A stretch of DNA of 64,000 nucleotides from Zymoseptoria tritici IPO323 (Eukaryota; Ascomycota; Dothideomycetes; Mycosphaerellales; Mycosphaerellaceae). Both the position numbers and the translations under genes were made by a program. Below the pieces are notes generated by a model. The model did no database searches. It saw nothing but the letters and a program-made list of their open reading frames with translations, and was not told the origin of the DNA. Below are positions 33,001-45,640 of this stretch, one piece after another; position 1 is the stretch's first letter; every line of letters starts with the position of its first letter. Location: NCBI RefSeq assembly GCF_000219625.1, contig NC_018214.1, positions 1,674,001 through 1,738,000 of the forward strand. Reading direction: 5' to 3'.

Positions 33001-34960
33001 GCATCTCCATCTTTAAGATACTCTACGCCTTTAGCGGCTCGATAGAGTTCTAATATACGATTACCCCTAATATAGCCTATAACTCGGTGCTATTAGGCCT
33101 AAGAGAGGACTCTAGGTCGTCTCGCAGCCCTACTGTCCGTCGCGAAGGCGACGAGCTATGTTTAATCGGCTAGTTAATCCCTTTTTAACGCTATCTCGAC
33201 GCTTAGGGGTTAACTGTTCTCGTTAAGTAGCTAGTTAATAATTTTAATCCTTACTTTCGGCATAGTCGCTATGTTTAGGTATAGTAAGCTGCTATATCGC
33301 TTAATCTTAGCAACAACTACTCCGGATTTATCTATCTAGTTGTCGGTCCTCTCGTCTAAGAAGAGGCCGAAGTCTCTGCACAGCCTAGTCGACACGATAT
33401 TAACGTGAAATCCGGGTATATATAGGACGTCCCTTAGTAATAGCGTAATCGGCTTGCCTAAGGGTAATAGGAACTACACTTTTGCCGTGCCTCTTGTAGC
33501 AGCCTTTATCTGTTAGTTCCCGGTGTAAATCGATACGTTATATAATATATTAACGACCTTAAATCCTGCTATAGTTGGATTGTTTACGATATAAACGTTC
33601 GAGCTACTATCTAGAAGCTATCGATTTTTCTTATCGTAAGCTTCGGTCGACATTACTCTAAACTAAGTTACTGCTCTAATAGCGTAACTGCTATACTGCG
33701 TCTTTAGTTCGTTAGAGACGATTGTCCTACTTAAACTAGGTATTCCGGACCTAGTCTATTCCTTTAGTACCTTAGTAATCTTATAGTAATCCTTTAGTCC
33801 TATAGTAATAGGGTCTCTAAACTTTATCTGCTAGAGGCACTTAGCCTTATCCTTCTTAAGGACGTTCCGGTAGTTGTCGAGGAATTTCTTATCCTCTCTT
33901 ATTATATCGGCTTTATTAGGTCGAAGACAATAGTTAACGATAGGATAATCTCCTAGTTTTGGATACGCTTTGTCGGCATCTTTACCTGTATACGGTCGAT
34001 AGGTCCTATCCTTGTTGTTAGGCCTGTTCCCTCTGTTTTAATTACCTAAATTGGTCGTTGCGTTAAATGTTACCTAACCTGTTCCGGTAATTTAAGCCTC
34101 TTTAGACCTAAACGTGGCGTTTGCACGGAACTGCTTAGCCAAGTTGCTAGGGTCTCTATTAATAAACGTAGTTACGTCGTAAACGTATTAACTAAGATTA
34201 TTCTTGCTCGCTAACAGTCTTCCTATAGTAACATTAATCTTGTCTTCTACTATCTGTACGAAGTTGTCTTTTAGGATGCTAGCGGCCGGATAGTGTCCTC
34301 TAACTATCTTCTTTTTAAGCTTAATCTACTTCTGCAGGTGTATAAGGATGTTAGACGACTTAGGTCTAGACAATAGGTCGTTATGTTGTTTAGAAAGCAT
34401 TCTGCGCCTCGTTACGTCGTCCGGCGCGAATGTCTTAGTTACGAAGTCTATCTAGCTTGCTAGTGTCCTAGACTAATTGTTAAGGTCGTCTAGGTACGTT
34501 AACGGAATAGTCCGGCTAAAGTATTTTTTAAAATCTTCTTTCTTCTTCCTAAATGTCTCGTAGATAACGGATTCTCTAATGTAGTTCTTTATTTTAGAGT
34601 CGAAAATGGCTTTATTTTGTTGCTACTTTATAAAGTTCTCGCCTTCTAGAAGTTAAGTGTCTGTAAGGCCTAAATCCGTCTTGTTCGGCATGTTTAGGAC
34701 TTTTAGTTCTAAAGTTCGGTCTATAGCTATACCGTCTTTAACTGTTAGGGTTGTCTCTCGCATGTATTGCTATATATAGTTGTTAATTGCCGCCGACTTA
34801 GTATTTAGGTACTATTCGTCGTACTTAGTTTGATCGGTATAGACGATTTCTCGACGCTTTAGTCCTATTGCGGTTGGAAAACCTAACGAGTCTAGCTTAA
34901 GACCTTCTATTGTTGCTTGTTAATGCGAAGTTGTCTTTGATCTTGTTGTTTAAGTCGAAA
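30080..34960 (-). pseudogene. Copia gag-pol polyprotein remnant
   Basis: Read leftward with stops as Gln. A Gag region of UBN2/DUF4219 type lies at about 34850-34050, and a protease motif near 33620 reads LDSSSNVYIVNN, where the family has D-S/T-G, so the Gly is lost. The integrase zinc region and core follow (about 33200-32600, VDLTTYLHFV), then RT (about 31400-30900) with the box reading VNN, and RNase H (about 30750-30150, DASFADD). The order Gag-PR-IN-RT-RH defines Copia. All catalytic centres inspected carry damaging transitions. No functional product is expected. Confidence 0.85.
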
Positions 34961-34973
34961 CCGGGCTTATAAC

Positions 34974-35211
34974 TGTTAATTAAGTAGTATAATGTAGGGG
35001 TAAACTTTAAGATTAAGAAAAACCATATGTTTCTTAAGGTTATCGACCTAAAGACTATATAGACGCCGTGATTCCAAATACCTAAAAGGGGTTAGGGTCT
35101 TATCGCCAATATCCTATAATATTATATAGGACACTAACTACGTAATTAGGCTGTTAGAGTTAATATCCCTGGTCTTACCCTGTTTCATGAATCAACGCTA
35201 ACAGATCGACA
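34974..35211 (-). repeat. Copia 5' LTR, copy 2
   Basis: 238 bp, ends TGTTAATTAAG and ACAGATCGACA on the plus strand. Its outermost 30 bases (ATGAATCAACG) retain TpG and CpA dinucleotides that are TpA in the other two LTRs, so RIP fades here. I did not match the adjoining primer-binding site to a specific tRNA. Confidence 0.92.
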
Positions 35212-35320
35212 CTGCGGGTCCAGACCATTGCCTACGCAACAGACCCTGCGGTCCCTGGCATCATGCTCCTTGGCAGAAGCGATCGCGAAACACCGGACAA
35301 GAGTTTGGGGGTTCAACCCC
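35212..35320. other. Un-mutated host segment between two transposons
   Basis: 109 bases with normal CpA/TpG content, unlike the DNA on both sides. Holds a GGGGGTTCAACCCC hairpin just before the mariner end. It continues the host sequence interrupted at 26960. Confidence 0.6.
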
Positions 35321-35353
35321 TCCGGACTTCCAAAAAAAGCGGAACGCTCGGAC
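35321..35353 (+). repeat. Left TIR of the mariner-like element
   Basis: 33 bases, inverted relative to 36575-36607. Confidence 0.85.
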
Positions 35354-35409
35354 TAATAACACCACTACTACCTTAATGTTGTATACATTTAAAAGCATGT
35401 TATTTGGCC

Positions 35410-36490
35410 CTCTACAGCTATACAGTTCTTGTATCTAGTCTCTATCTTTATAATTACGTTGTTAATCTTGTCCTATAAGATCTATGCCTATACAAACTCC
35501 GCTATATCGATATACTTAGCCTCTGTTGTCCTTATCTGCTTCTTTAATTTAGTTTTAAATATGCTAGCAATAGTCTTAATTGCGGTTAGATCTAGTAAGC
35601 ATCTAGGTATAAAGTAACACCGGATACCTAGCTCCTTCTTATATACTTATAAGGCTTATAAGGTGTATATAGAGTCCCTATCTTCTTAAAGAATAAACTC
35701 GTGCCCTTAGTTAATCTACTGCTTCTTAATAATATTATGTAACACCTGTTTCTTATAGTTAATAGTGTCTATCTTACCGTTCTTTGCGGGCACCTTATAC
35801 TAATGCAAAGGGCTCTTAAAGTTATATCTAACTACGTACTAAAAGTAGACGATTTTGCCCTTTTCCTTAGGGCTATCGTAGTTATCGTTATCCTTCTTCT
35901 TCTTATTAATCTTCTTGCCCTCGCGACGACGAATATAGTCTAGCTTATATCGCTATAGCCTGCCCTTTTTCCTTAGGATTATGTGCCTCTTGTTACCGTA
36001 TCCGTAGCTACAATATATCTTATCTAAGAACCGGATAAGCACTAGCTCTATGTCTAGTTTAGCTAGCCTGTCGTACGAATGCTCGACTCGAAACGAAGCT
36101 AGTACATCTAATATCTCTTCCTTAGTAGCCGTAACAAAGAATCTAATACTACGGCTCTTAAGGGCCCTTATAATCGTATAGTTAGAGTAGCAGTTATCGA
36201 TCTTACACTCGTGCCTTAAACCGTCTAGTTTTATGTCGTGTCCCTCGTACCCGTAATTCTCGACTATACTCTCTATTCTATCCCTTATTATCTTCGATAA
36301 TAAGGGCTTCCTTCCGCGTGTTTCCTACTTCTTATGCCTTCGATCCTTAGTCGTAAGAATGCGCTAAATCGTAGCTTTTCTACGTTTAATAAAGTCGGCT
36401 AGTTTCTACCGTAATAGGGACGCTATAAGCCCGTTTCTTTCGTAGAAGTCGTAGAATTCGAAAGCTCCCTTTACTCTACATTTCGTAGGT
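35410..36490 (-). pseudogene. Transposase remnant, Tc1/mariner-like
   Basis: Read leftward with TAA/TAG as Gln: an N-terminal helix-turn-helix region (FYDFYERNG, RGRKPLLSKI, about 36450-36270), a middle with FRVEHSYDRL and DKIYCSYGYGNKRH (about 36110-35990), and a DDE-like core with EGKKINKKKK, KVPAKNGKIDT and FILQEDRDS (about 35930-35690). The last block sits where the second catalytic Asp of Tc1-type enzymes is found. Stops and the poor match leave the exact lineage open. The small plus frame at 35429-35617 is an antisense shadow. Confidence 0.6.
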
Positions 36491-36574
36491 ATATCTACGT
36501 GTAAATATATAGTGTAGTAGTACATTAATTAGATTAAGAAGTAGTGTAAGAACGCGTTGTTTTAATATCTAGGG

Positions 36575-36607
36575 GTCCGAGCGTTCCGCTTTTTTTAGAA
36601 GTCCGGA
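36575..36607 (-). repeat. Right TIR of the mariner-like element
   Basis: 33 bases, the inverted partner of 35321-35353 with one C/T difference consistent with RIP. Confidence 0.85.
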
Positions 36608-36766
36608 GAACCCTAAGCGGATTATTTCGTATACGGCTCGCTAAAAAGTGCCGGCTACTAGTGCCTACTACTCTACGCCCTAGGCTAAGTTTTGACAGGC
36701 TAGTAGGGTAGTTTAGATTAGGCCAGGACCTGGTCGCTAACCCCGCGTAGTAGATCCGACTCCTAA

Positions 36767-36804
36767 GGGTGCGTTTACCTCCTATTTAATAATTAGTTAT
36801 TTAG
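36767..36804 (+). repeat. Left Harbinger TIR (RIP-mutated)
   Basis: 38 bases; the inner 22 have seven differences from the right TIR, six of them C-to-T or G-to-A transitions. Confidence 0.82.
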
Positions 36805-37029
36805 CGTTCTTGCATTTACTAACTACTAGCAGTCGTTTAATAGTAATTTACCGTTTAAGAGGTAAACGGTACTATTAATTAAGTAGTAATTAAGTAGATC
36901 TATAGCGTTCTGTACGGAACTCGCTATCTTAGCTATATCGTCTACCTTACGCGTCTTCTAGCTCGCGTTATATACGTATATTATATTACTCTCGTTGTTT
37001 AATTATTTACTTACTATAGATCCGCTCTA

Positions 37030-38370
37030 TTCCTCGGTCGTCGTCGCCGTCGTAGCTATTATTATACTCGTATACTCGATAGCGCTATTACTAGTCTAGT
37101 AGATTCGCTACTATTATCGTCCTACTAGTATTATATAGACACTCGTAGATCTACGCGCCGGTGCTCGAGAGGCGTTTAAATATATATATAGACCTAAAGA
37201 TTACTACTATAGTACTACTCGGTTAAAGTAGCTAGTGTTCTATAAGTTCGTAAAAGAGCTAGAGGCTTATAGAGTAGGTAGAACTATAGATACCGGTATA
37301 TTAGTCGCCGAGTAAGTAGTAATATTCCTAGACTTCCTAGGCTATAATTAGTCGATGCGGTAGTTAAGAAGGACGTACTAGTACTCGTTTAGAACCTTCT
37401 ATATTATTATTAAACGTATTAGTAAGATCGTATATTTAATAAGTAAGGAATATATCTAGATACCAAGCTAGTATATGCCGCCGCCGCCGCATAAGAAGAT
37501 AATAACGAAGGAGAAGAATAATACTAGCTACTTACTATTTAGTAAGTTCTACTAGTTTAAGAACGCTATTAGAGCTATCGATAGTACGTTACTACCGATA
37601 AATCTACCGGAGGAAGTTAGAGGTATATAGAACAGTCGTAAGGGGACGATCTCGTAGAACGCTATAGTAGCTTATAACCTCGATATAGTGTTCTAGTTCG
37701 TACTCGTTAGATACGAGGGCTCTATACTGGATAGTACCGTATTAAAGAAGGCATATAAGGAGGGATTCGATATACCGCCTAGTCGGTATTACCTTACTAA
37801 TAGCGGTTACTCTATAGTTAACAATAGGCTCCTTATACTATACGAGAAAACGAGGTATTATATCCGCGAGTAGAGGGTAGCGTAGTAGCGACCTAAGACG
37901 AAGGAAGAGCTATTTAATCTACGGTATTTATAACTACGTAATATACTTAAGCGTATCTTCGGTGTCCTTAAGAAGCGGTTTCTAATCCTCGCATAGGGCG
38001 TATATAGTAGGTATAGTATCTATAAGTAGACGCGGTTTATTCTCTACTACTTTGTACTCTATAACTTTATTCTCTTAAGTAGTAACTAGCCTCTATCTTC
38101 GGAACCGGAGTTGTTAGGCCCTCGCGATAAGGATAGTAACGACGATGCGGATAGTAAGGATAAGGACGGATTCGATAACCTTAGAGTTGTTAGTAGCAAC
38201 CGTAGGGTACGCTTCCGAGATAAGATAGCTAAGTTAATATAGAAGGATTATTAAGAATTCCTCGAAATAAAGGGCTTAGATATAAGGGGACCTTAATTAG
38301 ACGATAAATTCGACTAGTAATTCCGTAAGAGACTTAGAAACGTCGTTGTTATAAAGAATATATATATTTG
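37030..38370 (+). pseudogene. Harbinger transposase remnant (DDE_Tnp_4/HARBI1 type)
   Basis: Read with TAA/TAG as Gln, the frame shows AIDSTLLPI (first Asp, about 37570), a VAYNLDIVFQFVLVRYEGS block with ILDSTVL (second Asp, about 37725), YYLTNSGYSIVNN (about 37785-37825), and KEELFNLRYLQLRNILKRIFGVLKKRF (given here only as the family's nuclease C-terminal helix, about 37900-37985). The conserved DAGY centre reads NSGY, so one aspartate appears lost. The enzyme would cut and paste DNA at TNA sites. An acidic, Arg-rich extension reaches about 38370. Multiple stops make it non-functional. Confidence 0.75.
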
Positions 38371-39660
38371 CTAGTTAAATCGTATATATCTTACGCTAAG
38401 GCTATAATATAAACCTCCTCTAAAATACGCTAAGATTCTCGTATCTATAGATAGAGAATATCGCGGGGTAGGAAGATACCGCGCTATACTCGAAGCTTAA
38501 AATTAGCGCTAAAACAAGGTAGCTCCTTCCTAATCCGGACGAAAAACGACAAATTCTTAAAACACCTCTATACAAATCGATAGTATAGCCCTACTTTTAT
38601 CTCTAGTAAGGTACTTAAGGGTATCTTACCTTCCTATACGTATCTCTACTATTAAAATTACTAGTTTAGCGTTAGTAAGTAACCTTTAATATTACCTTTC
38701 CGACTTCCGCTTCGTTAACTCTACCTCCTTTATTAACGACTACTATATAGGCCGCCTTATATTCTACTAATCGGCGGTAGCGAGCCTCTATAACTAGCCT
38801 ACTAATTATAGTATGTCTAATATTACGCTAGCGCCGCTACTAGCGCCGCCGGCGGTAGTATTAGAGGTAGAGCTAGTTTAGCCTTCGTAATAATCCTTCG
38901 TAGATACGACTCGAAGCGGCTACTTAGCTCCTTCTTAAGGTACGGTTTAGCGGCGACGGCGAGGTTAGGGTTTACTAACAACTCTATTAAAAGTAGGTCC
39001 TTATCGTCGTCGCTAACACCTTTAAGTACGCCTACTTTAGAGAGCCGTTTACTAACTAGCTCTAATAGGGTTTACTCCTTCTCCTTCTACTCGTCCTTCT
39101 TCGCTAGGGCGGCGATAGTAAGCTACAACGGTGTTACTATCTTTACTAATGCCTTTAGATACTAAGGATTAACCTTACTAATAATAGACTCCCTCTTAGC
39201 CTTCTTCGAGCGTTCCTTATTATCCTTTACTAACTACGCTACTCTTAGGATCTACTCGCTTCCTTCTACCTCTTCGACCTTAACGTCCTACGACTCGCGC
39301 TCTTCCTTACCCTCGGCATCCTCGTCTATACCGCCCTCCGAATCGTCGCTCTTAATACTACGCTCGTCCTTATCTTTAGAGGGAGTAGTAAGGTTACGGC
39401 TATTTGTAGTATGCTCCCCGGTAGCTATATTAGAGCCTATAATAGTAAAGATAGCCTCTAAGAATAGCGGACAATTATCTCTAAACGGCTCGTACTTAGG
39501 ATAAGCTTCGTAATAAGCTACCTCGACGTCCTCGTCTACTAGCTTCGTAGGGTATCTATTCTATCTACTAATATACTTTAAGTAAGTAGTATATAGTATA
39601 TATACCTTCTTTAAGTTACGCTACTTGTTCGCTAACGACTAGTAGTTAAAGAAGCGCTAC

Positions 39661-39941
39661 TATAAGGGTCTAAACCGAAGTTACGTATAAAGGTCTAGAT
39701 CCGAATATATAAAATTCTAAAGCTACCGAAAAGAAGATCTATCTAGAACAGCGGAACGTCGAGTATAAGCTATATGTACGCGTAGCGTCGCTTAGCGTAT
39801 ACGTAGCCTTCTAGTCGGCCGAAAGGAAGCTTGTTCCCAATTCGGCCTAGTAGATTTCTAAACCGGCGTTCGTCCGTTAGGCGTTAGCCTAGGTATCGGC
39901 ATCGGCATAGCCGATGTAGCCTTAGGCACTAGCCTCTAATA
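39661..39941 (-). repeat. Gypsy 3' LTR
   Basis: 281 bp, near-identical to 45641-45921. The inner border is a 17-C run (39945-39961), i.e. poly-G on the coding strand, in the polypurine-tract position. Confidence 0.9.
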
Positions 39942-40299
39942 ATACCCCCCCCCCCCCCCCCTATCCCTACCCCTAATCGTAAAACCGGTATAACTATTAA
40001 ATCCGCCTTAAAATTCTACCCTATTCCTAGAAATCTAGCTCCGTTACCTCCTAACCTACTAATCTTATACTCTATAGCTTATAAAAAGCCGGAGGTAAAG
40101 GGTCTATTCTACTTAGCTATTTAACCTCTAGGAAATTGTTAGGTATATATTTTTTAGGAATCTGTATGTGCTTAGATTTATACGTTCTTAAGACGCCTTA
40201 TATAACCTACTAGTCGATAATATCTAGGCCGATAACGAAGCGGCTAATAGATATAGTAGCCTAACGGCTAGCTATTTAGGGTACGTATAGAAGTAGTTC

Positions 40300-43200
40300 G
40301 GCTAACCCTATATTATAAGTAGGGTTGTACTCTATATATTACTATATACGCTATTACGTTATATAGGTCCTCTATTCTATAATGCTCCTCTTAAACTTAT
40401 AGGTTTTACCCGGTTAGGAAGTCGTAGACTTCTAAGTGCTTCGTTATATAGTCGATATAGTTTACTATAAGTTTAAGAGGGGGAAGACTTAAATCTTTTA
40501 CGAGATTCTTATCTTTTGTCGAAGGAAGAGGGTCGAGTCTAGTACACTAAGCGCGGTGTCGTAGTTTTATATCGTACGATAGATAAATAGGTATCTAGTA
40601 GTCGTATTTAGTATCCGGTAAAGGTAAGGGCCCGTAATAAAGAACCGGACTAAGGAGTCTAACGTCGCGTAGTTTAAGGTTATATAGGACCGTCTACCGT
40701 ATTCGCGTCGCCGTAGAGCGTTTCGAAACGCTCGAGAGCTACTATATCCTTAAACTCGCGTAAAGGTTCCTAAGTAGGTCGGTCGTAACCTACCTACTTA
40801 ATAAGAGCCTCTCGGCGATAGCCGCGGCTAACGCGCCTCGTACAATAGCGAAGAAGAGCCTCTATACCGTATTCTTCGTCTCCCGTATCGTTAAGAATCG
40901 CGGCGGGCTACGAATCCGTAACGATCTAGGACGGAAGCGCATTGTCGTATACTAAACGTAAGAGCGACGTATAAAACCTCGGATAAATACCGCGAGGAAT
41001 ATTAAGCTCGACGAAGTAGGGCATACTCTCGAAAGTACGAATAACCGTCTACTTCGCGTAAATCTAGTTGAGCTTCTTCGTAGGCCGGTCTATCTTAATA
41101 TTCCGAAGTAAGAGCTAGACCTTATCCCCGACCTTATACTTAGTAGCGACGTTCCGGGACCGGTTTATATAGTACTCCTACTACTACTAGGCTACGGCTA
41201 TTATTAGAGTAGCGAACTCGCGAGCCTATTATAGCTTAGTAACGATATACGTACCTTCTTCGCGAAGGTTCCGAGGCGACTTAATAGTATCGGAAATAGT
41301 CTCGATTGTACGTAAGTAGTACCTATACGTAAGGAAGAAGGAAGAGACCTACGTCGTAGAGGGTACGCGCGAATCTAAGGCGATCTATACGAGCGAGAGC
41401 TACTTACCCTAATCGCCTTAATTATAGCTAACAAATGCCTGTAAGTAGGTCTCGACTTCCTAGTTTCGTTGTTTAGTAGAACTGTCGGTCTCCGGGTAGT
41501 ACGCGGTAGATAGTCGCCGAACGATACCTAACCGCTTATATACTTCTTTCTAGAGGGCGTTAACGAATTAAACACCTCGATCCGACGTAATACCGGTAGG
41601 TAGCTAGTATATACTAACGTAGCGTTCGATAAGGAGCTCTACGACGCCCTTAGCGTCGAACTAGCCGGGAGGGACTCGTAAGAGTATAGTACCTTTCCCG
41701 AGGCGATCCGTAATAATAAGAAGGGTAGTAGCGCCGTCCTCTTCGTTAGGCGCTAGGTCTATAACAAAGTCTATCGATATCTCTATCTAAATACGCTCCG
41801 GGATCGGTAAGGGACGTAATAGCCCGCGTCGCTTCTCTCTCTAGATAGTAGTCTACCTATACGTAGTATAGTTTCGTACGAACTTACGTACTTCGGCGTT
41901 TATTCCTAGCTAGAAGAACTATCGAGATAGAAAGTCGATAGTAGTATCGCGTCCGGTATATCTACCAAGGACTAAGTCGTACGTCGTTTAGATAACCCTT
42001 ATCGTTAGCGGTTCGAAGAGAGGTAGCTAGATCCGTTCTCGAAAGCGAAGTAGGCCGTCCTGTATATCGTATTCCCTAATAGAGAGCTTAAGGTTAAGAT
42101 CTATAGGGAACGCCTATTAACCTTATTTAACGGCCTTAAGTACGCGTAAGTAACTATTTCCGTATAGTAGCGAGAAAGCGTCTATCTAAAGCTACGATAA
42201 CTTAGTATCGTCCGGGAAGGGAGAAGTAGGCGTAGATAGCTCGGTAGAGAAGGCCTTTAGGCTAGAGTCGAGTAAGATTCCCTCTCGACTACGTAGCCTA
42301 TCGTCGGATTCGTCTCGCGGTATGTCCTACTCCTATCGAGATAACGTATCCGGGACGGTAGCTTATTTTCTAGGGCGATAAACTAATAATATATAGAAGG
42401 GCGCGAGGAACTCGCTCTAACGGATTTAGCGTTCGTTAAGAGACTTCTTAATAAAGAAAGGCTCGAGGTTCTTATAATCCGTAAGGACCTCGAATTCGTA
42501 CTTTAGTCCGCGTAGTTCCGAATTCTATTCCTTTAAATACTTAATAATAGCTAAGAGTTCTTTATCGTAGATGTTATAGTTAATCTCGGCAATAGCGTAT
42601 CGCTACGAGAAGAACGCTACCGGTCGCTAAGTCTATAGTACCGTATCGAATTAATATAGTATACCGCCTGTCGCCTAGCCCGAAGAGTCGGGCTCGACTT
42701 ACGTCTTCTTATCCGGGTCGTAGCTTACTAGGACAGGTCCGTAGATAAAAGCGTCCTTAATATCCTCGAAAGCCTTATCCTATTCGTCTCCCTAACGAAA
42801 GCCTATCGTCTTCTTCGTAAGATCGGTAAGAGGGCGAACAAGATCGCTATACTTATAGATAAATATCCTATAGTAATTAGCGAACCCGAGGAACGAGCGG
42901 ACTCCGCGAATAGTTAAGGGTCTATCCTAGTCCCGGATAGCCTATACCTTCGCGGGGTCTATTCGTACGCTAATACCTACTTTAACGATATATCCTAGGT
43001 ACTTTGTAGTACGAGTCTCGAACTCGTACTTCGAGATATCTAGGATAAGCTCGCTATCCTCGATACGTTATAAAACCTACGTTACCTTCTCCCGGTAGTC
43101 GGTAAGGGTACTAGAAGAGAAGATAAGGATATCGTCGATATAGGCTATATAAAAGTTATCGAATAAGTCGCGTAGGATCTAGTTTAGATACCGTTAGAAG

Positions 43201-45600
43201 GTAGCCGGCGCGCTAGTAAGACTAAAGGGGCAAACGTTCTACTCGAATAAGCCGTAGCGGGTACGGAAAGTAGTCTTCTATTCCTCGCCTTTAGTAATAT
43301 AGATCCGATAAAATACGGTAGAAACGTCGAGCTTCGTAAGCTACTTAGCTTTACTAAGAGATATAAGCGTCTCTCGGATAAGCGGGAGGGGAAAACGGTC
43401 CTTTAAAGTAATAGCATTTAGGCTACGGTAGTCGATATAGAAACGAAGGCCGCCGCCGGGTTTCTTAGCGAAAAGAACTGGCGTAGCGGTAGGGGACTTA
43501 CTATACTAAATATAGCCCTTCTTAAGGAGCGAGTATAGTTCCTTCCGGAGGACTAAAAGCTCGTCCTAGGTTATATTATAGAGAGGGCCCTAGGGAGGTT
43601 CGTTAGGTTTCCTATTACTATCGGTAGTAAGTAGGATCTCGTAGTTAAATCCGGGTCGGTACGGTAGTAACTACTCTCCTTCCTAGATAAAGGTACGTAT
43701 CTGGGGGCGGTAGTATTCGGGAAGCTTCTCGATAATATCCTTACGAGTAAGGGCTTTCTTTATATATAACGCCTTCTTAATGTCTTCGAGAGAGGCGGCA
43801 AAGATAGTAATATCTCGTTTCCGAGATAACCGAGCGAGGTATCTAAAGGTAGCTCTACTAATAGCCTTAGCCTTCGTAGAACCTATCGGCCGTATCTCGT
43901 AAGGTATCGAAAAACTATCGAGAAGGAACTCGAGACGGTTTATTAACTCGATAACTTATATACTCTCGTAAAAGAGATAGGGCCTTCCGAGAATAAGATC
44001 CTCTTATAGGTCGGGTATAGCGTAAGTAAACGCTGTAGACTTATACCTACCGACATTAAGAGAGAACTTAGTAATAAAAGAGATTCCCTTCTTCTACGAG
44101 GGGGATCCTTACGCGCCGATAACCTTTCGTCTTAGAATAGGAATCTACGGGAGCCGGAGTTTCTTAGCTAACTATTCGTTTATTAGATAATACGATTAGC
44201 TACCGTTGTCGATAAGAGAGAATCGAAGTACGTCGTCGTTAATAATAGCGGAAGTATAGAAAAGAGATCGTTCTATTTTTATATCTCGAAAGATATTCTA
44301 CTCTACTTCTACTTATATCTAACTCTACCTCTATAGACGACTTGTCGTAGAGGCTACTCGTTTTCCGATACCGAGTCGTTATCTTCTTCTAGAAAGACTT
44401 CCTGTATCTCGCGCTCGGCCTTACTAACTGTAGCTTATATAGCGTTCGGGTTTCGGGCGGTAAGATAGGTATAGTCGGTAATAAGGTACCCTTTTATCCC
44501 GTAACGGAGATAAAGGCCTTATTCCCTTCGAGCCTATATTGTTTCTTTCGTAACCTACTTTGCTCTCTTCTTATTACTCGACTCGACTCGGTTAGACCGA
44601 GTCGGTTCCTAATTTATTTCGTCTTTCGATTCTCGCGGTAGGGTTAGCTATAACCCTATCGATAGTAGGGTCGCCTAGGGAGCGGAGGGTCTAGATATAT
44701 TCGACCGAAAACGAAGGTTTACGAGCGATCCGCTAATAGTAAGAAGGTTTCTTATAAAGGTTAAGTACTTATCTAGCGGGTTTAAGGTAAACGGGAGTAA
44801 TGCCTTACGTATCTCTTTATTAAGAGAGTTCTTAAGAAGGGTAATCCGAATACCTTCGAGCTTCGGGTCCGATTCCGTATCCGGCGAGAGGGTATCGGCT
44901 ATTCCTATATTAGCGAGAACTACCTCGAATTAGGGTAGGTAGGTCGCGATAGGTTCGTTGTCGCGCTATTATATCCTCGAAAGGGTTTATAGCGCTCGTC
45001 GTTACTAGTTTATATCGCCGTAGATACTATTTAGGTACTCGAGGAAATCGTTCGCGTTACCTTACCTAAGTCGGAGAGCGTTCTCGATAGTTGTTCTTAC
45101 TATTCTCGCTATACTCTCTTCGAGCCTACTTATTAAGTAGAGGAATTAGTCGAAGTCCTTACTAATAGCTACTTTATCGATAGCGAGCTTTAATAAGGTA
45201 GCGAGGTGCTAGTCTTCCTATTCTAATCTTTTACTACTAAAGGTCCGTAGCGTCGGGAGACGCTCTTTCGGGCGTCTTAGTACATAGTCGTTATTAATGT
45301 TTATTATGTTCGTCGTATTTATATCCGTCGTTATTATTTCGATTGTTTCCGGGGCGAGTATAGAGCTACTCGCTTCCGGCGTCCGTTATACTAGTCGTTT
45401 TCCGGCTCGTTCAAGACGTATCTCGAGTTCGCGTCGTACTACCTCGAGTTCGCGTCGTACTATCTCGAGTTCGCGTTATACGAGCTCGTTAGCTCGATAT
45501 CGTTCGTTATATATAGCTTTAGTCTCTACGATAGCGGCGCGATATTCGTTTCGAATCCGCTCTATCTCTATAGCGAGCTACGCCTAAAGTTTAGGTAGTA
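40300..45600 (-). pseudogene. Gypsy gag-pol remnant
   Basis: Read leftward with stops as Gln. The RT block is clear at about 43490-43230: [45 protein letters not shown]. RNase H and integrase follow toward 41000. A Gag start region near 45500-45400 contains three tandem heptads of RREL type, suggesting a coiled coil. No intact frame remains; the plus frame at 45297-45587 is antisense to it. Confidence 0.85.
45420..45482 (-). repeat. Three tandem 21-bp units in Gypsy gag
   Basis: Units starting ATCTCGAGTTCGCG, ACCTCGAGTTCGCG and ATCTCGAGTTCGCG follow each other every 21 bases; leftward they encode seven-residue VRRELE heptads. Confidence 0.8.
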
Positions 45601-45640
45601 TTTCCGTCGAGGAATCTATTCGATAGCGAGCTTTAGAAAA

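Larger units (their letters stand above)
26961..35211 (-). mobile_element. Full-length Copia LTR retrotransposon, copy 2 (RIP-degraded)
   Basis: An 8,251-bp element transcribed leftward: 5' LTR 35211-34974, gag/protease/integrase/RT/RNase H to about 30080, polypurine-like motifs, an extra frame about 29700-27240, then 3' LTR 27198-26961. It is flanked by CTGCG on both sides (26956-26960 and 35212-35216). Same family as copy 1, opposite orientation. C-to-T and G-to-A transitions have turned most Gln codons into stops. Full-length structure and clean duplication mean it inserted once and was not rearranged afterwards. Confidence 0.93.
35321..36607 (-). mobile_element. Tc1/mariner-like DNA transposon with 33-bp TIRs
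   Basis: A 1,287-bp element bounded by inverted repeats 35321-35353 and 36575-36607 that differ at one position in 33 (both contain AAAAAAAGCGGAACGCTCGG and end TCCGGACTTC outward). The inside encodes, leftward, a RIP-damaged transposase. A TA duplication is not evident at either end, so the true ends may lie a few bases away. Heavily TpA-enriched. Confidence 0.8.

Noticed and set aside
35256..35330. tRNA-like T-arm (GGGGGTTCAACCCC) followed by an acceptor-like end
   Set aside because: No matching 5' acceptor strand, D-arm or anticodon arm; the GGACTTC part belongs to the mariner TIR.
35429..35617. 62-residue open frame with hydrophobic content
   Set aside because: It is antisense to the mariner-like transposase remnant and lies in RIPed DNA; no independent support.
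45297..45587. 96-residue Ser/Arg-repeat frame
   Set aside because: Antisense of the Gypsy gag heptad repeats.
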